Shown here piece by piece: positions 20,848-32,771 of a stretch of DNA of 64,000 nucleotides. This DNA comes from Tethya wilhelma. Lineage: Eukaryota > Porifera > Demospongiae > Tethyida > Tethyidae. The notes beneath the pieces are model-generated. The model saw nothing but the letters and a program-made list of their open reading frames with translations, was not told the origin of the DNA and ran no database searches. Within the stretch, counting starts at the first letter, position 1; the number at the start of each line of letters is the position of its first letter. The translations under genes were made by a program, and so were the position numbers. Where the stretch lies: assembly GCA_964030475.1 (NCBI GenBank), contig CAXIPT010000001.1:22536776-22600775 (forward strand), given 5' to 3'.

Positions 20848-23800
20848 AGTTACAGAATCAGTTAATCATCAACTATTTAACCAGACTGTAAACTTAGCAC
20901 TGTATGCACTGTTCAAATCCATGTGCAGTCAGGCTCCCAGTCAGATCAACTAAATGCAATTTAATATACAAGAGGGTCTATCCCCATGAAGTTACTGAAA
21001 AAATATCAGAAGTTAAACAATTGGAAATTTGTTTTAGCTGTTTCTAGTCGAGAGACTGATTTTGAACAGTATACAAGTAAATGGTTTTATAAAGTTAATC
21101 GAGGAGGTCTCTTTCCAGTAGACATTTACTGTGTTTTTTGCCAGTTACAAGACAGCACCTGCCCAAACAGTACACCTGTAAGCAATGCAACAATATCAAG
21201 CAGCTGGTAACAAAAGCCATTTTGGATTACAATGATTTTCAATTTTATTGAACTCTAATCTCACAAGACATAGAGGTAAAAAGCCCTAGACCTAGTATTT
21301 CTGCCTAGAGAAAAACTTTCTAACATGTGGCCATTTAAATTTCTACACTGGGTGTGGCAGATGTCACATGACAATTAGGCTACTAGAATAACTCGATGGA
21401 AATACAACACTTGCAGTATGGAGTATCGCTTTGGTCTCCAATCTCACTCTTTCTACTAAGAAAAAGTTTTTTTAGCTCAGAAACTCTTCATGTAAGTAGA
21501 AGAGGAGTGCTTAACTGCTTATGGGCACGTGCTGATGCAGCAATAATTTGTAGTCCTTAATGCACCTGACTAGCCATTAACATAGTGGGCTGGAGATAGC
21601 CAATGACGTACTTGCCTTTAGGATCACTTGTCAAATGAAAAATCCAATCCTGAATTGCACAGATGATACCAGTGTAGCAACTATTGTGGTAGAAGGCAAG
21701 CGTACTGGCAATACTTTATGACCATGTGCTTTCCCAGACCACCCTGTGAGTGTACACGTATCAAACCAGTAGAACAGAGCCTCAAGTCTCATATCAAGCT
21801 GAAACTGAGATACGTGTGACTACAATCCCCTTTTGCTGTCTCTCTGGTAAGCTAATCTTGATCTCCAGATTGCTTTGCCTAGCTGCTTACGGGTGCGTGC
21901 TGATGCAGCAATAATTTGAGGTCCCAGTAGTCCTTAAAGCACCTGACTAGCCGCTAACATAGTGGGCTAGAGCTAGTGAATCTTCAACAACAAACTGGAG
22001 ATCCTTCCAGAGAGACAGCAAAAGGGCCGGTAGCAGCTAAAAAAAAGGATGGTACTTAGGTTCATAAATCTGAGTGATCTACATTTACTGCCATCTAAAA
22101 TGCTGTGGTTGCTAACATTAGAGGCTTTTGTGCTTCATTGAGCGCTTTAGCTTTGAGACCATGCCCACTGATTTGGTATGCGTTTTCTAGAATTCAATGA
22201 TGCTACTGCATGACTGTGGCACAGAAATACTGCTTGATGCTGCTGCTGTTGCTGTTGCATTGGTTAGTGTTGCTTGGCAAGACAGACAAGATTTGGCTGC
22301 TAAGCATAATATGGTCATGTAACACAGTAGAGATGTTAGCTATATTAGCTGCATTACTGAATATCCTGTTCTAACACCAGCTGAGCAAGATTTGCTCCGT
22401 AGAGTGCTGGTTCATCAAATAGTTTACATCATGAATCCAGACAGGCCAGGTTCCCTTTCCCCTTTCTGTAAGTGAAAAGTTAAAGGGGACTTCCTGGGGA
22501 CATGACTATTAAACCTGATGGCTAGTTGAGTGCCGAGACTTGTGCACCATCGATGCCTTCATTAATTACAATAACCCTAACATAAACTTCTAATCACTAA
22601 TAAAGAGAGATACACAGAAGGGTATGATGGAATGGCTCATTGAATTCATAAAGCATGTTGGACCAAAAAAAGAAAACCTAGAAAAGGATAGTGATAAAAT
22701 ATAGAGGTGTAAAGAACAGAAATGAGCAAGCAAAAAAGTAGATATAATATTTTTTTACAACAAACAACACTTGGAGCTTCCCGGCCTTCTGTAGGATGCA
22801 CCAATTAGTACATTATATAAACATGCTATAGACCTTTACCATCACCAACAGGTTTGCCTCAATGCGTTCTTTTGATCAATTTTTTGTTCCTAATTAATGA
22901 ACACCATATTCCTACAATGCATGAACAATTTAACCACTAGCTATAATTCACATTGACCTTATTACCTACTCCAAATGTTTTGTTACATCTAAACAAGTTC
23001 CCTATAATATGGACTGCCCTACATAATTATATTTATGTCACCATTCTGCAAAGGAGGCTGTGTGGCATGCTGAGCTGGCATTTTTATATAGTAGTAATTA
23101 TCATATTTCGAGCACTTGATGTATCTAATTTAACCGATAATACGCTAAAATCTTTGAAGTGAATGACGTCATACGGCAAAATTAATATTTTAAATTTTTA
23201 GTAGATACACCTTTTTGTTTTTCTTCTGAAGTAAAGATTAGGCAAAGCTTTTTATATGATGCAGCTAAGCAACAATCAAGCTTTCTATACTCCAGGTCTT
23301 GTTTTTTAGTGAAGCTTTTGCTGGTAACAATAGTAACATACGGGAGGGTCAAATACCCTAGGATATAGCCGCGCGTATAAAGCTTTTTTTCCAGCTAGCC
23401 AGCAACGCTTACAAAAGCGATGCTATGGCTATAATACTATCCCTGCACCTACATAGCAAGCTTATCCTCTGAAGGGTTGTAGAAAAAACATCGATCTAAA
23501 GTCCACCATCATGATCGCGAAGATTGTGACCGTTAGTCGCTCAACGACGAATAGCACCACGCCTTACTAGCAGTTCTAAGTTTGACTTGATATTTTAGTA
23601 GATTAATTAGTCCCTTACCTATTAGTATATAAGTTTAAAGTTTAAGGCTAATTGCTTAGCTTGCAAAAAAGTCGCTAGTGCAGCCTTGATGCGATTTTGC
23701 ATCAACCGCTGTTTGAAACACCCACACGGATGACGCGTCAACCGCAGGTAATTATTAGATGTGATTTCAAGATAGCAGAAAATGGCCTTATCTTCATCCT

Positions 23801-24470
23801 CAGATTCTTCTAGTCTGATCATCAGTTTGCTGTATTGAGTACAGCTACAAGAAAGTTCTACTACACAATTTCATCATTTTCTGTGATTACCATCCCACTT
23901 CGCCGAGTAACCATTCAAATAGAATGCTTTCTCAGCTGAAAGATCATTGTTACATTTGTGGTAGAATACACAAGAACATCGTGTTAGTAGCTATAATGAA
24001 TTTTTTTGTGACTGTCTCTGCTTGTACATTTATATAGGTGGAAGAAATATGCAAGGAAGTTTATGTTCGCCACCTTCATGTATTCAACTGTAGTCTGATA
24101 ATTTATGGGACTATGATGGGGCAGAGTCTGAAGATTCAAATGAAGAAGAAAGTGATCTGGATAATGGCGAAGATTATAAAGATGCCGGTAGTGATGAGGA
24201 TGACTGAGAGGTCTTCATCAAATTTTAGTACTTTTGTTTTTAAGTCTATTGCCGTTCTTCGTGAACCTGCTTACCAGAATACCATTTGGATAATTGTGAA
24301 GATGTTGCTAGAAACAGAACCAGAAAAAATCCTGAAGATCCGCTAGGATACAACTGAAAAATATTCCACATCATCAGTGGTACTGGCTGTTGCTTGTTAC
24401 ATTCAGGTAGTAACTCCAATCTTCTACACTCTTTAGTCTCGATATCGACCACAACAGCTATCAACCAGTG
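20848..24470. other. Non-coding repeat-rich stretch
   Basis: No gene recognised. A ~100-bp direct repeat occurs at about 21512-21595 and 21890-21978 (shared GTGCTGATGCAGCAATAATT and CACCTGACTAGCC). A hairpin pairs 21834-21867 with 21994-22025 (TTTTGCTGTCTCTCTGG). A copy of the dispersed AGGCTTTTGTGCTTC repeat is at 22126-22165. Short open frames here have no family signature. Confidence 0.5.
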
Positions 24471-24475
24471 TAGTT

Positions 24476-24964
24476 AAGGCCTGGGTCAGTCATTTATTGG
24501 CCTTATTAATATTCAAGATTGTAATATCTTCGTAACTAATACACCTTTTATCATGAAACTGAAAACTCAAATTGCCTGGACTACCAAATGATATCCAAAT
24601 TAGGTCATGTGATGCTATCAGCTCAGATAAATTAATTAGGTGGAGGACAATCCCTGTTGCTATGGTAACCAAACTTTTTCAACTTAATCAGTACATGATT
24701 TTTAACAAAATGTTGGGGGTTTCGTCATGCATAATTGAATTAAACATATTCAATTCTTTCTATTAAATGCACACCAGCCGAAACCTTCTCGGTAATATCA
24801 TTTCAACAGTATGATAAAAATTTCCCCCCCCCCCTTAATAAATTGTACTTTTTAATGATACGATCCTGTTCTTAAGATTTGGTTGCCATAGCAAAAGGGA
24901 AAGTCCTCCGGAAAATGAATTATTCATATTTTTATTGATATTGTTAAAACTTCTATTTGTGACC
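24476..24964. mobile_element. TTAA-type miniature element, second copy, right end degraded
   Basis: Begins TTAA GGCCTGGGTCAGTC at 24472, matching the terminus of the 14225-14904 element, and contains the paired motifs CTGTTGCTATGGTAACC (about 24655) and GGTTGCCATAGC (about 24880), plus the GGAGGAC / GTCCTCCG pair. The right end (GTGACCGAATTT, about 24958) lacks the GGCCTTAA finish and abuts the truncated gypsy polymerase. Confidence 0.65.
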
Positions 24965-24969
24965 GAATT

Positions 24970-25838
24970 TCATGCAAAGGTGTGGTTCTTCTCTGTCAAG
25001 TGATGGAGTGGCTTGGCAATGGTAGCAAAATCCTTGAAAAACCGACGATAGTAGTTTGCCAGACCAAGGAACCGCTGAACGTCCTTCCTGTTCTTAGGCA
25101 CTGGCCAGTGTGCTACTTTGTCTGTCTTGGCAGGATCTGTACGAACACTATGATCAGATACAATGTGACCAAGGAAATGTACCTGCTTGCAGCACAGATC
25201 ACACTTGCTAGGCTTGAGCTTAAGTCCAGCTTCTCTCAGTCTATGGAATACTTCTCTCAAGTTCTGTAGGTGTTGCTTGAAGGTCTGCCCCAGGATGATG
25301 ACATCATCCAGATAAACCAGACAGCTGGACCACTGCACTCTGGCCAAGACCAGGTCTCTGGAACATAGCAGGGGCATTGCACAACCCAAACGGCATCACC
25401 TTAAACTCGTAGAGACCACTTGGTGTACAGAAGGCTGTCTTCTCACGATCAGCTGCGCTGCCAGTAGCCACTATTAAGATCGAGGGTACTGAACCATTTG
25501 GAACCAGCCAGTGTGTCGAAGGTTGTATCAACACGTGGTAGGGCGTATGCATCCTTCCTAGTCACAGCATTGACCTTCCTGTAGTCAACACAGAATCTCG
25601 TGGAGCCGTCCTTCTTCTTCACGAGGACTACAGGTGATGCCCAAGGGCTAGTTGATGGAGCAATGACGTCCTGCAGCGTTTCATCCAGCATCTTCTTGAC
25701 CTCATCCTTACGGAAGGGTGGTATCCTGTGTGCCTGCTGCCGAATTGGGGGTGCGCCCTCCACATTGATCTTGTGTTTCAGCTCTCCGGTACGCCCAAAG
25801 TCAGCTGATGATTTTGCAAAAAGGTCAGCATATTCCAA
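24970..25838 (-). pseudogene. Ty3/gypsy reverse transcriptase
   Basis: Contains PWASPVVLVKKKDGSTRFCV and DYRKVNAVT (25838-25449), [20 protein letters not shown] (25552-25304) and the catalytic YLDDVII with FLGHIVS and KDVQRFLGLANYYRRF (25389-24970). These are the fingers, palm and thumb of a Ty3/gypsy RT, spread over three overlapping frames, so at least two frameshifts have occurred. It ends at LTEKNHTFA, just before RNase H would start. Confidence 0.85.
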
Positions 25839-26159
25839 ACAGAGTGTAAATAGCTGTTCCTTCTCCTCTTGAGACAGTCAATCACCACTTTGGTTCACCA
25901 TCTCCCATAGCTGGAGGCGTTGCTCTTCCGATACTTTGGTTTGGCTGGTTGAAGCTGACAAGCAACAACATAATGCCATGATGATTGCTAGGGCAGTGGT
26001 GACTCCAACGTGAATGAGCTTTCCCCTTCGTGTGCTGAACAATAGGAGGGACCCAGTCACCATCCCCAAGGGACCACCATTGCAGAGATGGAACTGCTAG
26101 CAGAAGAGGTGACACTGCCACAGCTATGTGGTTCTGTGCCGAGGCCGGCACTGGAGCCA

Positions 26160-26654
26160 TTATATCCATTTCACTGAGGGGTGGAATGTGCAAGGGGTCA
26201 TCAAGGACAACAAGTACCTTAGCATCTTGTTAAACAGAGCATCCAAGATGATGGAAATGCTGTGGTCCTTGAGATGAAGGGTGTCATGGGTGTCTCCCAT
26301 CTCAAAAGTGCACTGGTGGTCCCTCAGGAAGTCACATCCAAGGATTACGTCAATACCTGCTGTCAATGTGTCAGTCACAACCACCTCGGCCAAGAAAACT
26401 TGACCCTTCAGCTGTAGTTGTACCTGTGTGCAACCATACAATTGCAAGGCTTTACCTTGTACTCCAACCAACTTGCGTCCTTCGGCACTCTTCAGGGGCA
26501 TCTCACAACCAGTCTTATCCCACAAATCCTTAGGTATGATTGCCGTTGCTGCTCCAGTGTCCACCAGCATGTCTACTGGTACGCCATTCAAGTATCCTTT
26601 TAGAGTACACCCAGCCTTGCAGTCGAGAGTCACAGCTGTAACTGCTCCACACAT
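26160..26654 (-). pseudogene. Retrotransposon aspartic protease
   Basis: Open frame with the catalytic signature MLVDTGAATAIIP (DTGA) near residues 30-42 and a second conserved block VILGCDFLRDHQ. Length and order after the zinc knuckle match the protease of Ty3/gypsy elements, which matures Gag-Pol. It is separated from RT by about 320 bp of sequence that changes frame. Confidence 0.8.
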
Positions 26655-26740
26655 GAGTGTTCAGGTCCAATATCAAGTCCAATATCCATTTAGGGGTTTG
26701 TTACCAGTTTGAGCCACTGTGGTACCCTCTAGAACCTGGC

Positions 26741-27600
26741 TCAGGGCTCTGAGGGCTTCTCATTTCCCTGTTGCTTCACCGGTTTCCTGGGAGCTGAGGG
26801 ACAATTAGCATGGAAATGTCCCTCACCTTGGCAATTCCAGCATTTCCTTAAACTTTTGCTACGCCTGCCACCACTGTTGGGGTTGTTGTTGTTGCACAGT
26901 TTTGAGTCCGGCCTCCAAGTACTCCATTTTCTGCAGGATCTGTTGCAGGGGGTCATTCCTGCTTCTTTGTGCTGATGGTAGCAACTGGCAACAGTTCCTC
27001 AGGTTCTTCTTCACTCACTTGGGTGATTTGCATGGGGGCTTTGCCTCTGGATGCTTGTAGGTAGGACTCCATCTCCAGGGTAGTGGTAACTGCTTCCTCC
27101 ATGGTCTTAGGCTTGCCTTGCCTGACATTAAACCCAAGTTGAGGATCCTCCAATTGGGCCAGGTATTGGTTCAAGGCGAGACATTCCCGGGCTCCATCCT
27201 CGAGAACAGGATATGCTTTATCTGCCAGAAGTTTCAACTCCCCGCCAAAGGCTGCCCAATCCTCCTTTCTCTTTTTATGTCTTGTCTGCAACTCGGCATT
27301 GAAGAGTTCTTTCTTGCTTTTAGGCTCGAAGCGGTTCTTCACCGCTTTTGTAGACAGATTGTAGCTCTTACAGGTGTCCTCGGGGAGTTTCCAGAAGACT
27401 GTCACTGCGCAACCAGCCAGCCTTACGCGTAGTCATGGGAGTTTAACGTCCCCTTCCCATTTGTTGACTGCTGCCACACTGTCAAAATGATCCGCCCAAT
27501 CATCCCAATTGTGTAGAGATCGGGTAACACAATTGGTTTCTGCACCATTTCCAGTGAATTGAGTCCTCTGAGTCTCTGTCAAGATACTGCTGCTGCTGCT
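26741..27600 (-). pseudogene. Ty3/gypsy Gag with CCHC knuckle
   Basis: The capsid-like segment (27405-26953 plus upstream sequence in interrupted frames to about 27600) includes RSLHNWDDWADHF, FWKLPEDTCKSYN and KTMEEAVTTTLEME, typical of retrotransposon Gag. A second frame (26956-26741) holds CWNCQGEGHFHANC, a CCHC nucleic-acid-binding knuckle. The two overlap by four bases in different frames. A stop near 27435 also breaks the N-terminal part. Structural protein of the virus-like particle in the intact family. Confidence 0.75.
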
Positions 27601-28715
27601 GAAGTGAGAACTGCCGACTATGCCAATTTGAAGTGCGCCGCCGAGGGTGTGCCGAGATGTTAGCAGACGAGTAAAAGTCCTTTTAGTTGTAGAGTGATGA
27701 TCGATTAAAGTGAAGCATGTCTAACAGTAAAAATGTAGCTACTTATATACAAAAACATAGAGGAAGTTACAATAAAAGGCAGGAACTAATTAAAAAAAAC
27801 CAAATAGAACTAAGAAACTAAGACAGGAAATGCTAGGAATAAGACAGCATAGTAATAATGAAAATGCATGAAAAACCTAATATCCCTAGTATAAAGTATA
27901 TCATATCCTCTAGCCTATACAGAACTGAAGAGGTGTTAACAGACACATATGCACAAGAAATATCCATAAATGGTAATAAGTCAGGCTAAAACGTACGAAC
28001 AAAAGATGTATATCAAAGAATATTCAGCATTAACATCACAAAGTCATTAGATCACTTAAACTACTAGTATAGTTAGTAAGTTCTTACATCAGTTATAATT
28101 CTTACATCAGCATTACACTACTATTAATGAAGGCACCGATGGTGCACAAGCCTCGGCACACTTAGCTAGTCAGTGCACTTATACTGCTATATATATATAT
28201 ATATAATATACATGACGGTATCAACATATATCGTGTGTCGTGAGACTCAAAGCTAGCCCAGGTTCCACCGCATAACTCTGTGATGGAGCAGAATAAGATA
28301 TGCTATGATTATACTGGAATGCTCAACTGTTGGATAGTCGGAGTACTATAGCCAGGAGCTGACTTGAGACTCCAGTCATGGTACTGAGCAGTCCAGTTGA
28401 AATCTATACACGGAACTATGCTTGCACAGAAAGCAGGCCAACCCTTGTCTGTCTTTCCAATCAACAGCAGCAGAAGCATAGATTCTGACCTAACCTGAGA
28501 ATAGCCTTGGAGTGAGTCAATGGCCTGGTGCATCCGCTATCCGGCAAAACTTGATAGTCAGCCACAGCGGACTGAAAACACACATGCCAATATATCTACA
28601 TTCTTAATAGTAATAATCCATACATAGAAAGGGATAGAAAGCAGGGTCTGTATATTGAAAGAACACTGACTTGCAGCAGCATATACTCATTGAGCACCAT
28701 GCAGTGTTTATTTAC
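27601..28715. other. Non-coding stretch
   Basis: No gene seen. Contains a short CTG run near 27590, part of the inverted repeat at 28123-28166 and a (TA)n microsatellite at about 28189-28206. Confidence 0.5.
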
Positions 28716-28719
28716 ACTG

Positions 28720-29170
28720 ATTCAAAATAACGCACACTAAATCTGTAGGCATGGCCCAGAAGCTAAGGGCTAAAAAAGAAGCACAAAACCCCAATCTCAG
28801 CATGAACGTAAGTACCATCAATTTTGTCGCTAGAGCTGCCTTTCTGTTGGCCTTTCTTGAGATTTCGAATGAACAGAGAGACAATTGTACAAAACAACTG
28901 CATAATCCTCGTGCACGTGCCGAGGCTTAAATAAGCTTGGATCAATGGGCGTGACCTAGTAGCTACAGTGCTAGTGTTCAGTGTAAATTTCGGCAACACA
29001 ACGGAAGAGCAACAAAAAATATAATTCTGCAAAGTAATTCAGATTTATGAACGTAAATTTGTCGCTAGAGCTGTCTTTCTTGAGATTTCGGTGGGACAAA
29101 CAGACAGACAGACAGACAAAATGACTACCGTAATCCTCTGCACGTGCTACGCACGCGCCGAGGTTTAATA
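28720..29170. repeat. Dispersed GACAGACAGA repeat, two copies
   Basis: Two direct copies (about 28735-28930 and 29045-29165) share TTTGTCGCTAGAGCTG, TTTCTTGAGATTTCG, a GACAGA-type run and TAATCCTC(G/T)GCACGTGC. The same family appears in both arms of the 1.16-3.06 kb inverted repeat, near 22.13 kb and near 36.17-36.37 kb. Probably a non-autonomous transposon. Confidence 0.65.
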
Positions 29171-29270
29171 AGGTCATAATAGTTGATTTTCATACCTCAT
29201 GTTGTGATTCTCAGTTGCATTATGATTCTGCTTTTATATTTTATGTTTTAGGTGATATTTCACCATCCAC

Positions 29271-29408
29271 ATTTCGTGAAGCTCCGTTCTCTCCTATGTC
29301 CACATCTCGTGATGCTCCGTTTTCTCCACTGTCCATGTCTCGTGATGCTCCGCTCTCTCCTCTGTCCACGTTTCGTGACACTCCTTTCTCTCCTCCATCC
29401 GTCTCTCG
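29271..29408 (+). repeat. 36-bp coding-like minisatellite (12-residue repeat)
   Basis: About four 36-bp units read on + as SRDAPFSPLSM-like 12-residue repeats. The unit length is a multiple of three and changes favour conservative residues (DAPFSP, DAPLSP, DTPFSP), so it looks derived from a coding repeat, perhaps the 5' part of the adjacent transposase-like relic. Confidence 0.75.
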
Positions 29409-29429
29409 ATGCAACATAAGAGCACCTTA

Positions 29430-30370
29430 ATGGAGGAACATGCTTTTGATTGGATATCAGGACTGGATAGAGATGACATGAGTTCACTGACTATCCTACT
29501 AGACCACATCTTAGTATCAAAGCTCAATATGAGATTGCTGAGATCATTGCCGAAGTGATTGGAAAGAGTGATCGTACAGTGTGTGAGGGGAGAGCAAGCT
29601 TCAAAGCTAATGGCGGGCCTTTTCCTGATACCCTGCAAGGGAAGTACCATGTAACGTAATTTAAAGAGGCATGGGAGGGCATCAATCAAATACGGAGAAA
29701 ACAGATGGTTACTGGACTTCAAACAAGGTTATGGAGCAAATAAAACTGTGTGCAGAATTGTAAATACCCTCGCAGCAGAGGCTAAAAAGTGGAGTGGATC
29801 TTTGACCATTCAAGTTATCATGGAGCTTTTGCCGAGGATGCTCTGAACGCATCTCGAATGAATGCCAAGCCTGGTGGGAAACAGCCAGATACAGTGTGGA
29901 ACAGAAAAGTGCAGAAGATGGTGTACAATATCGGAGTAGCTAAGGGTTTAATACAAGTGTTGAAGGAGAGGGGAAAGTATTGCCAAGGAATGAAGTTGGA
30001 GGATATGCGAAGAGAACTTGCAAGTCACTCAGATTTTAAAGAAGAGAAGACCGAAATTGAACACTATCTCAATGACAAAGTTTTTACATGCATATTCCTT
30101 CCTAAATTCCACTGTGATCTGAACCCAATAGAGAGAGTCTGGGCACAAGCTAAACAGTACACTCGAGCTCACTGCAATTATTCTATTGTCGGCCTTTGTC
30201 ACAATGTATCAATATATGCCTCGACTCTGTAACGTTGGACAATATCAAGAGCCACTAAGTAAGGCATTATATGTTTGGATATCTCCAAGGCTTCTCAGGA
30301 GGACCAAAACTTGAAAAACAAGTAAAGAAAATGAAAAATGTGTACACCTCCCATCGCATTAATGAATAAC
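29430..30370 (+). pseudogene. DDE transposase relic (IS630/Tc1-mariner-like)
   Basis: The clearest open frame, 29789-30232, has a DHSSYHG-type block (second catalytic Asp region), MNAKPGGKQP, and LPKFHCDLNPIERVWAQAK, in which the NPIERVW glutamate matches the last catalytic acid of IS630/Tc1-mariner-like transposases. Upstream frames carry an N-terminal part (LTILLDHILV, then FKANGGPFPDTLQGKY) and downstream another frame continues (DNIKSH, YMFGYLQGF). Multiple frameshifts and stops show it is dead. I recall the same motif set in cnidarian and sponge sequences. Confidence 0.75.
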
Positions 30371-31680
30371 TTACTTTGGAAATCTTGTAGTACAGTAGTC
30401 ATGTGTGAAAATTCTATACTACACCTTCCGATTAAGGTTGAAGATTTGCTAAGTTCAATGTACCTGTGTACAATACTGTACAGTTAAGGACTCAGTGGAG
30501 TATGAGAAACCAATTACCTCTTATGGTATATTCTTGACCAGGGTATTGGCATCAAAAGATGATGTCAAAATCAGGAGTTGTGAATGTATTATGGTCCATT
30601 GTAGAGTTTAAGTTAAGTTGTATCACTGTCCTTTTATTGTGCATTTGTCATGCTTTACCTGTACATTTGTCATGCTGTATGTGTTGTCATTGTTTATTTT
30701 TCCCCGACTTTGCCACTTATACTTGTGCAATGCAATGCAAGCTACTTACCACATCTATAGCTATATATACACAGAGCAAATTTTCGTGTCGAAAAGATTA
30801 AATTTGATACTTCCATTGTACTTTAAAGTCTCAGCATTTTTTAAAAGCAATGAAGAGTTTCTAGCTGACAACCCTGACAATGAATTTTTGGAACAATTGA
30901 TGGAAATGTCTATTGAGCCATGTCGAGCTGTCGGCATGTTACCCACACAAGTGATAACTGGGATGAACTAACGTCGACAAAAAGATTATATGAAGATTTA
31001 AGTTTTTTTACCGGGCTCAATTCAAGTGCACAATCTCTCTCTAGACGTCCCATATTGAGACTGTCATTGCATACTATTTTCGAGGATTACCAATTTAATC
31101 TAAACTGTACACCATTTAAGGGAGTGACAGATATTTTGTTAGAGGGCCCAAAAAGCATAATGAGTTTAAGAATCTTGAAAGAGGATGAAAAATCGTCTAC
31201 ATGGTCCACAAATTCCTCCTACCTAGGTGTAAATTGCACTATGATTGAAATAGGTTTGAATACTTGTAAAAATGCGCAGCGTATAATGTGGCAATTTTCT
31301 CCCCAAAAAACTTCAAGAGCTTTTATCCTCAGTGTACCTAAACAATTATAAATGTCAATACTCGATCGGGTCCTCTATGGTATAGCAAGAACAAAAATTA
31401 CACATGTTGTGTGCACTATATAAATTATAGTTGCATCCAATGTTTTTTCTGTAGACCATTAAACTATTGTACTTTTTATCAACTACAAGTAGCAGATCTT
31501 GGCCAAATCATTACCCTATGGAATAAGAAATTATTTTGTCAGCACTTTTACTTTTCCATGCACTGAGATCATTCAAGTTTGTTATGACCTACGACTATTT
31601 GCAAATCTAATAGTGGGAAATTTTTGGTGGTGTACTTTTTCGTGAAAAGCCTAGACCACGCTTCAGAAGAAAATATTAGT
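30371..31680. other. Unassigned stretch
   Basis: Open frames of 80-143 codons occur on + (30559-30801, 30618-30971, 30920-31351), but none has a recognisable motif and they overlap in different frames. A T-rich GGGAAATTTTTGGTGG block near 31615 resembles one at about 10715. No gene is claimed. Confidence 0.35.
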
Positions 31681-31683
31681 GGT

Positions 31684-32771
31684 TTAATTTTCGTGACTCA
31701 AGTATCTCCAACTTACAGCGCTCGAAGGTCTTGTGACAGCTTTGGTATACATGTCAAATACTATTCTAGCTGCAAACTTCTTGAAAAGACGGGCAAGAGA
31801 CAGAGAACTGAAGTCTGACATTGGTACCGGATCAGAGTTTAACAGAGCAGCACTTTCTTCATCAGTTGGCCTTCTCAGGTGACAAATTACCAACAATGTA
31901 AGTGCTTTCATCAATTTCTGCCATGTTGGATTGGGGTAAAAGCTTAAATAGTTCATAGTCTCGTCACTTTCATGTTCGACAAGTTTGTTGTGTAGTATCG
32001 TCGAAACATCTACAAGCTGGGGTACAACATTACCCCTCCCATGAATTAAGCGCTTCAGATTATTCTCAACACCAAATACTGAATGAGAGCACAAAGGCCC
32101 CCATAGACACACATACTTTGGTAGGTGAACAAGCATGTGGGCATTAGCAGTGCAACTATCCACTCCATACAAATGAACTCAGGTAGAAGCTTGCAAAAGT
32201 CTTGAATCATACTTTTAGCAGTATCAACAAGTGATGGTGTGATGTGATCTTGCATGGAGCATACAAGAAGAGTGAAAGAATAGAGGTGGAAGATTGTCAA
32301 GAAGTAGAGGAAACGAGTAAAATAACAACCATGTGCGTAACTCAGATGCTTTGAAATATTTGAAGTGTTTCTGGGTGCTCGGCCTAGCTCATGAGGTGGC
32401 TGCTGTTGTAGCAACATTTGGTCGATTGACTTGAGCTTCGATCCTAGGTAGTAAGCTCCTGAATGATACTTTGAAGCAAAACAGTATGTAAGAAGCTTGC
32501 GACTAACTCCCTCTGCATGCATGTAGTCGACAGGAATTGAATCGACAAGGTCAAGAGCAGTTGACAATAGCAAAACACCCATAATGCCCAGGACAGCTTC
32601 TCCTTTTATCTCTTCTGGCCATAAGTACAGAATTGTGTGTTCGCTCAGGACACTTAATCGGCTGTACACCTGCTTTCTCTCTCCAGAGTGAACACATAGA
32701 GAATGTCCATACATGCTTGCCATTGAATTGCAAAGAACAGCTGCTTTGGCAGGTAAATCAAAAATTCCCAT
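31684..32771 (-). pseudogene. CACTA/Tnp2-like transposase, C-terminal part
   Basis: The first frame (32771-32055) contains MGIFDLPAKAAVLCNSM, then PVDYMHAEGVSRKLL, YYLGSKLKSID and PPHELGRAPR. The second frame (32172-31684) continues with YGVDSCTANAHMLVHLPKYV and WGPLCSHSVFGVENN. This order is that of the transposase found in CACTA (EnSpm/Plavaka) elements of animals and fungi. The reading frame breaks near 32165 (CMEW versus YGVDSC), so it is a decayed copy. The upstream half of the transposase is not seen. Confidence 0.75.

Larger units (their letters stand above)
24970..27600 (-). mobile_element. Truncated Ty3/gypsy retrotransposon
   Basis: Reading on the minus strand: Gag with a zinc knuckle (about 27600-26741), an aspartic protease (26654-26160) and reverse transcriptase (25838-24970). 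It stops in the connection domain after the RT, so RNase H and integrase are absent. Several frame changes make it non-functional. I found no LTR at either side. Confidence 0.8.
22521..28166. repeat. Inverted repeat pair bracketing the Ty3/gypsy relic
   Basis: 22521-22566 and 28123-28166 are imperfect reverse complements (about 40 of 44-46 positions; shared CTTGTGCACCATCG and TGCCTTCATTAAT). They may be the terminal repeats of one 5.6-kb element into which others inserted, or two unrelated solo copies of a short repeat in opposite orientation. The sequence alone does not decide. Confidence 0.5.

Noticed and set aside
28189..28206. TA run as a functional site
   Set aside because: Ordinary microsatellite in AT-rich DNA.
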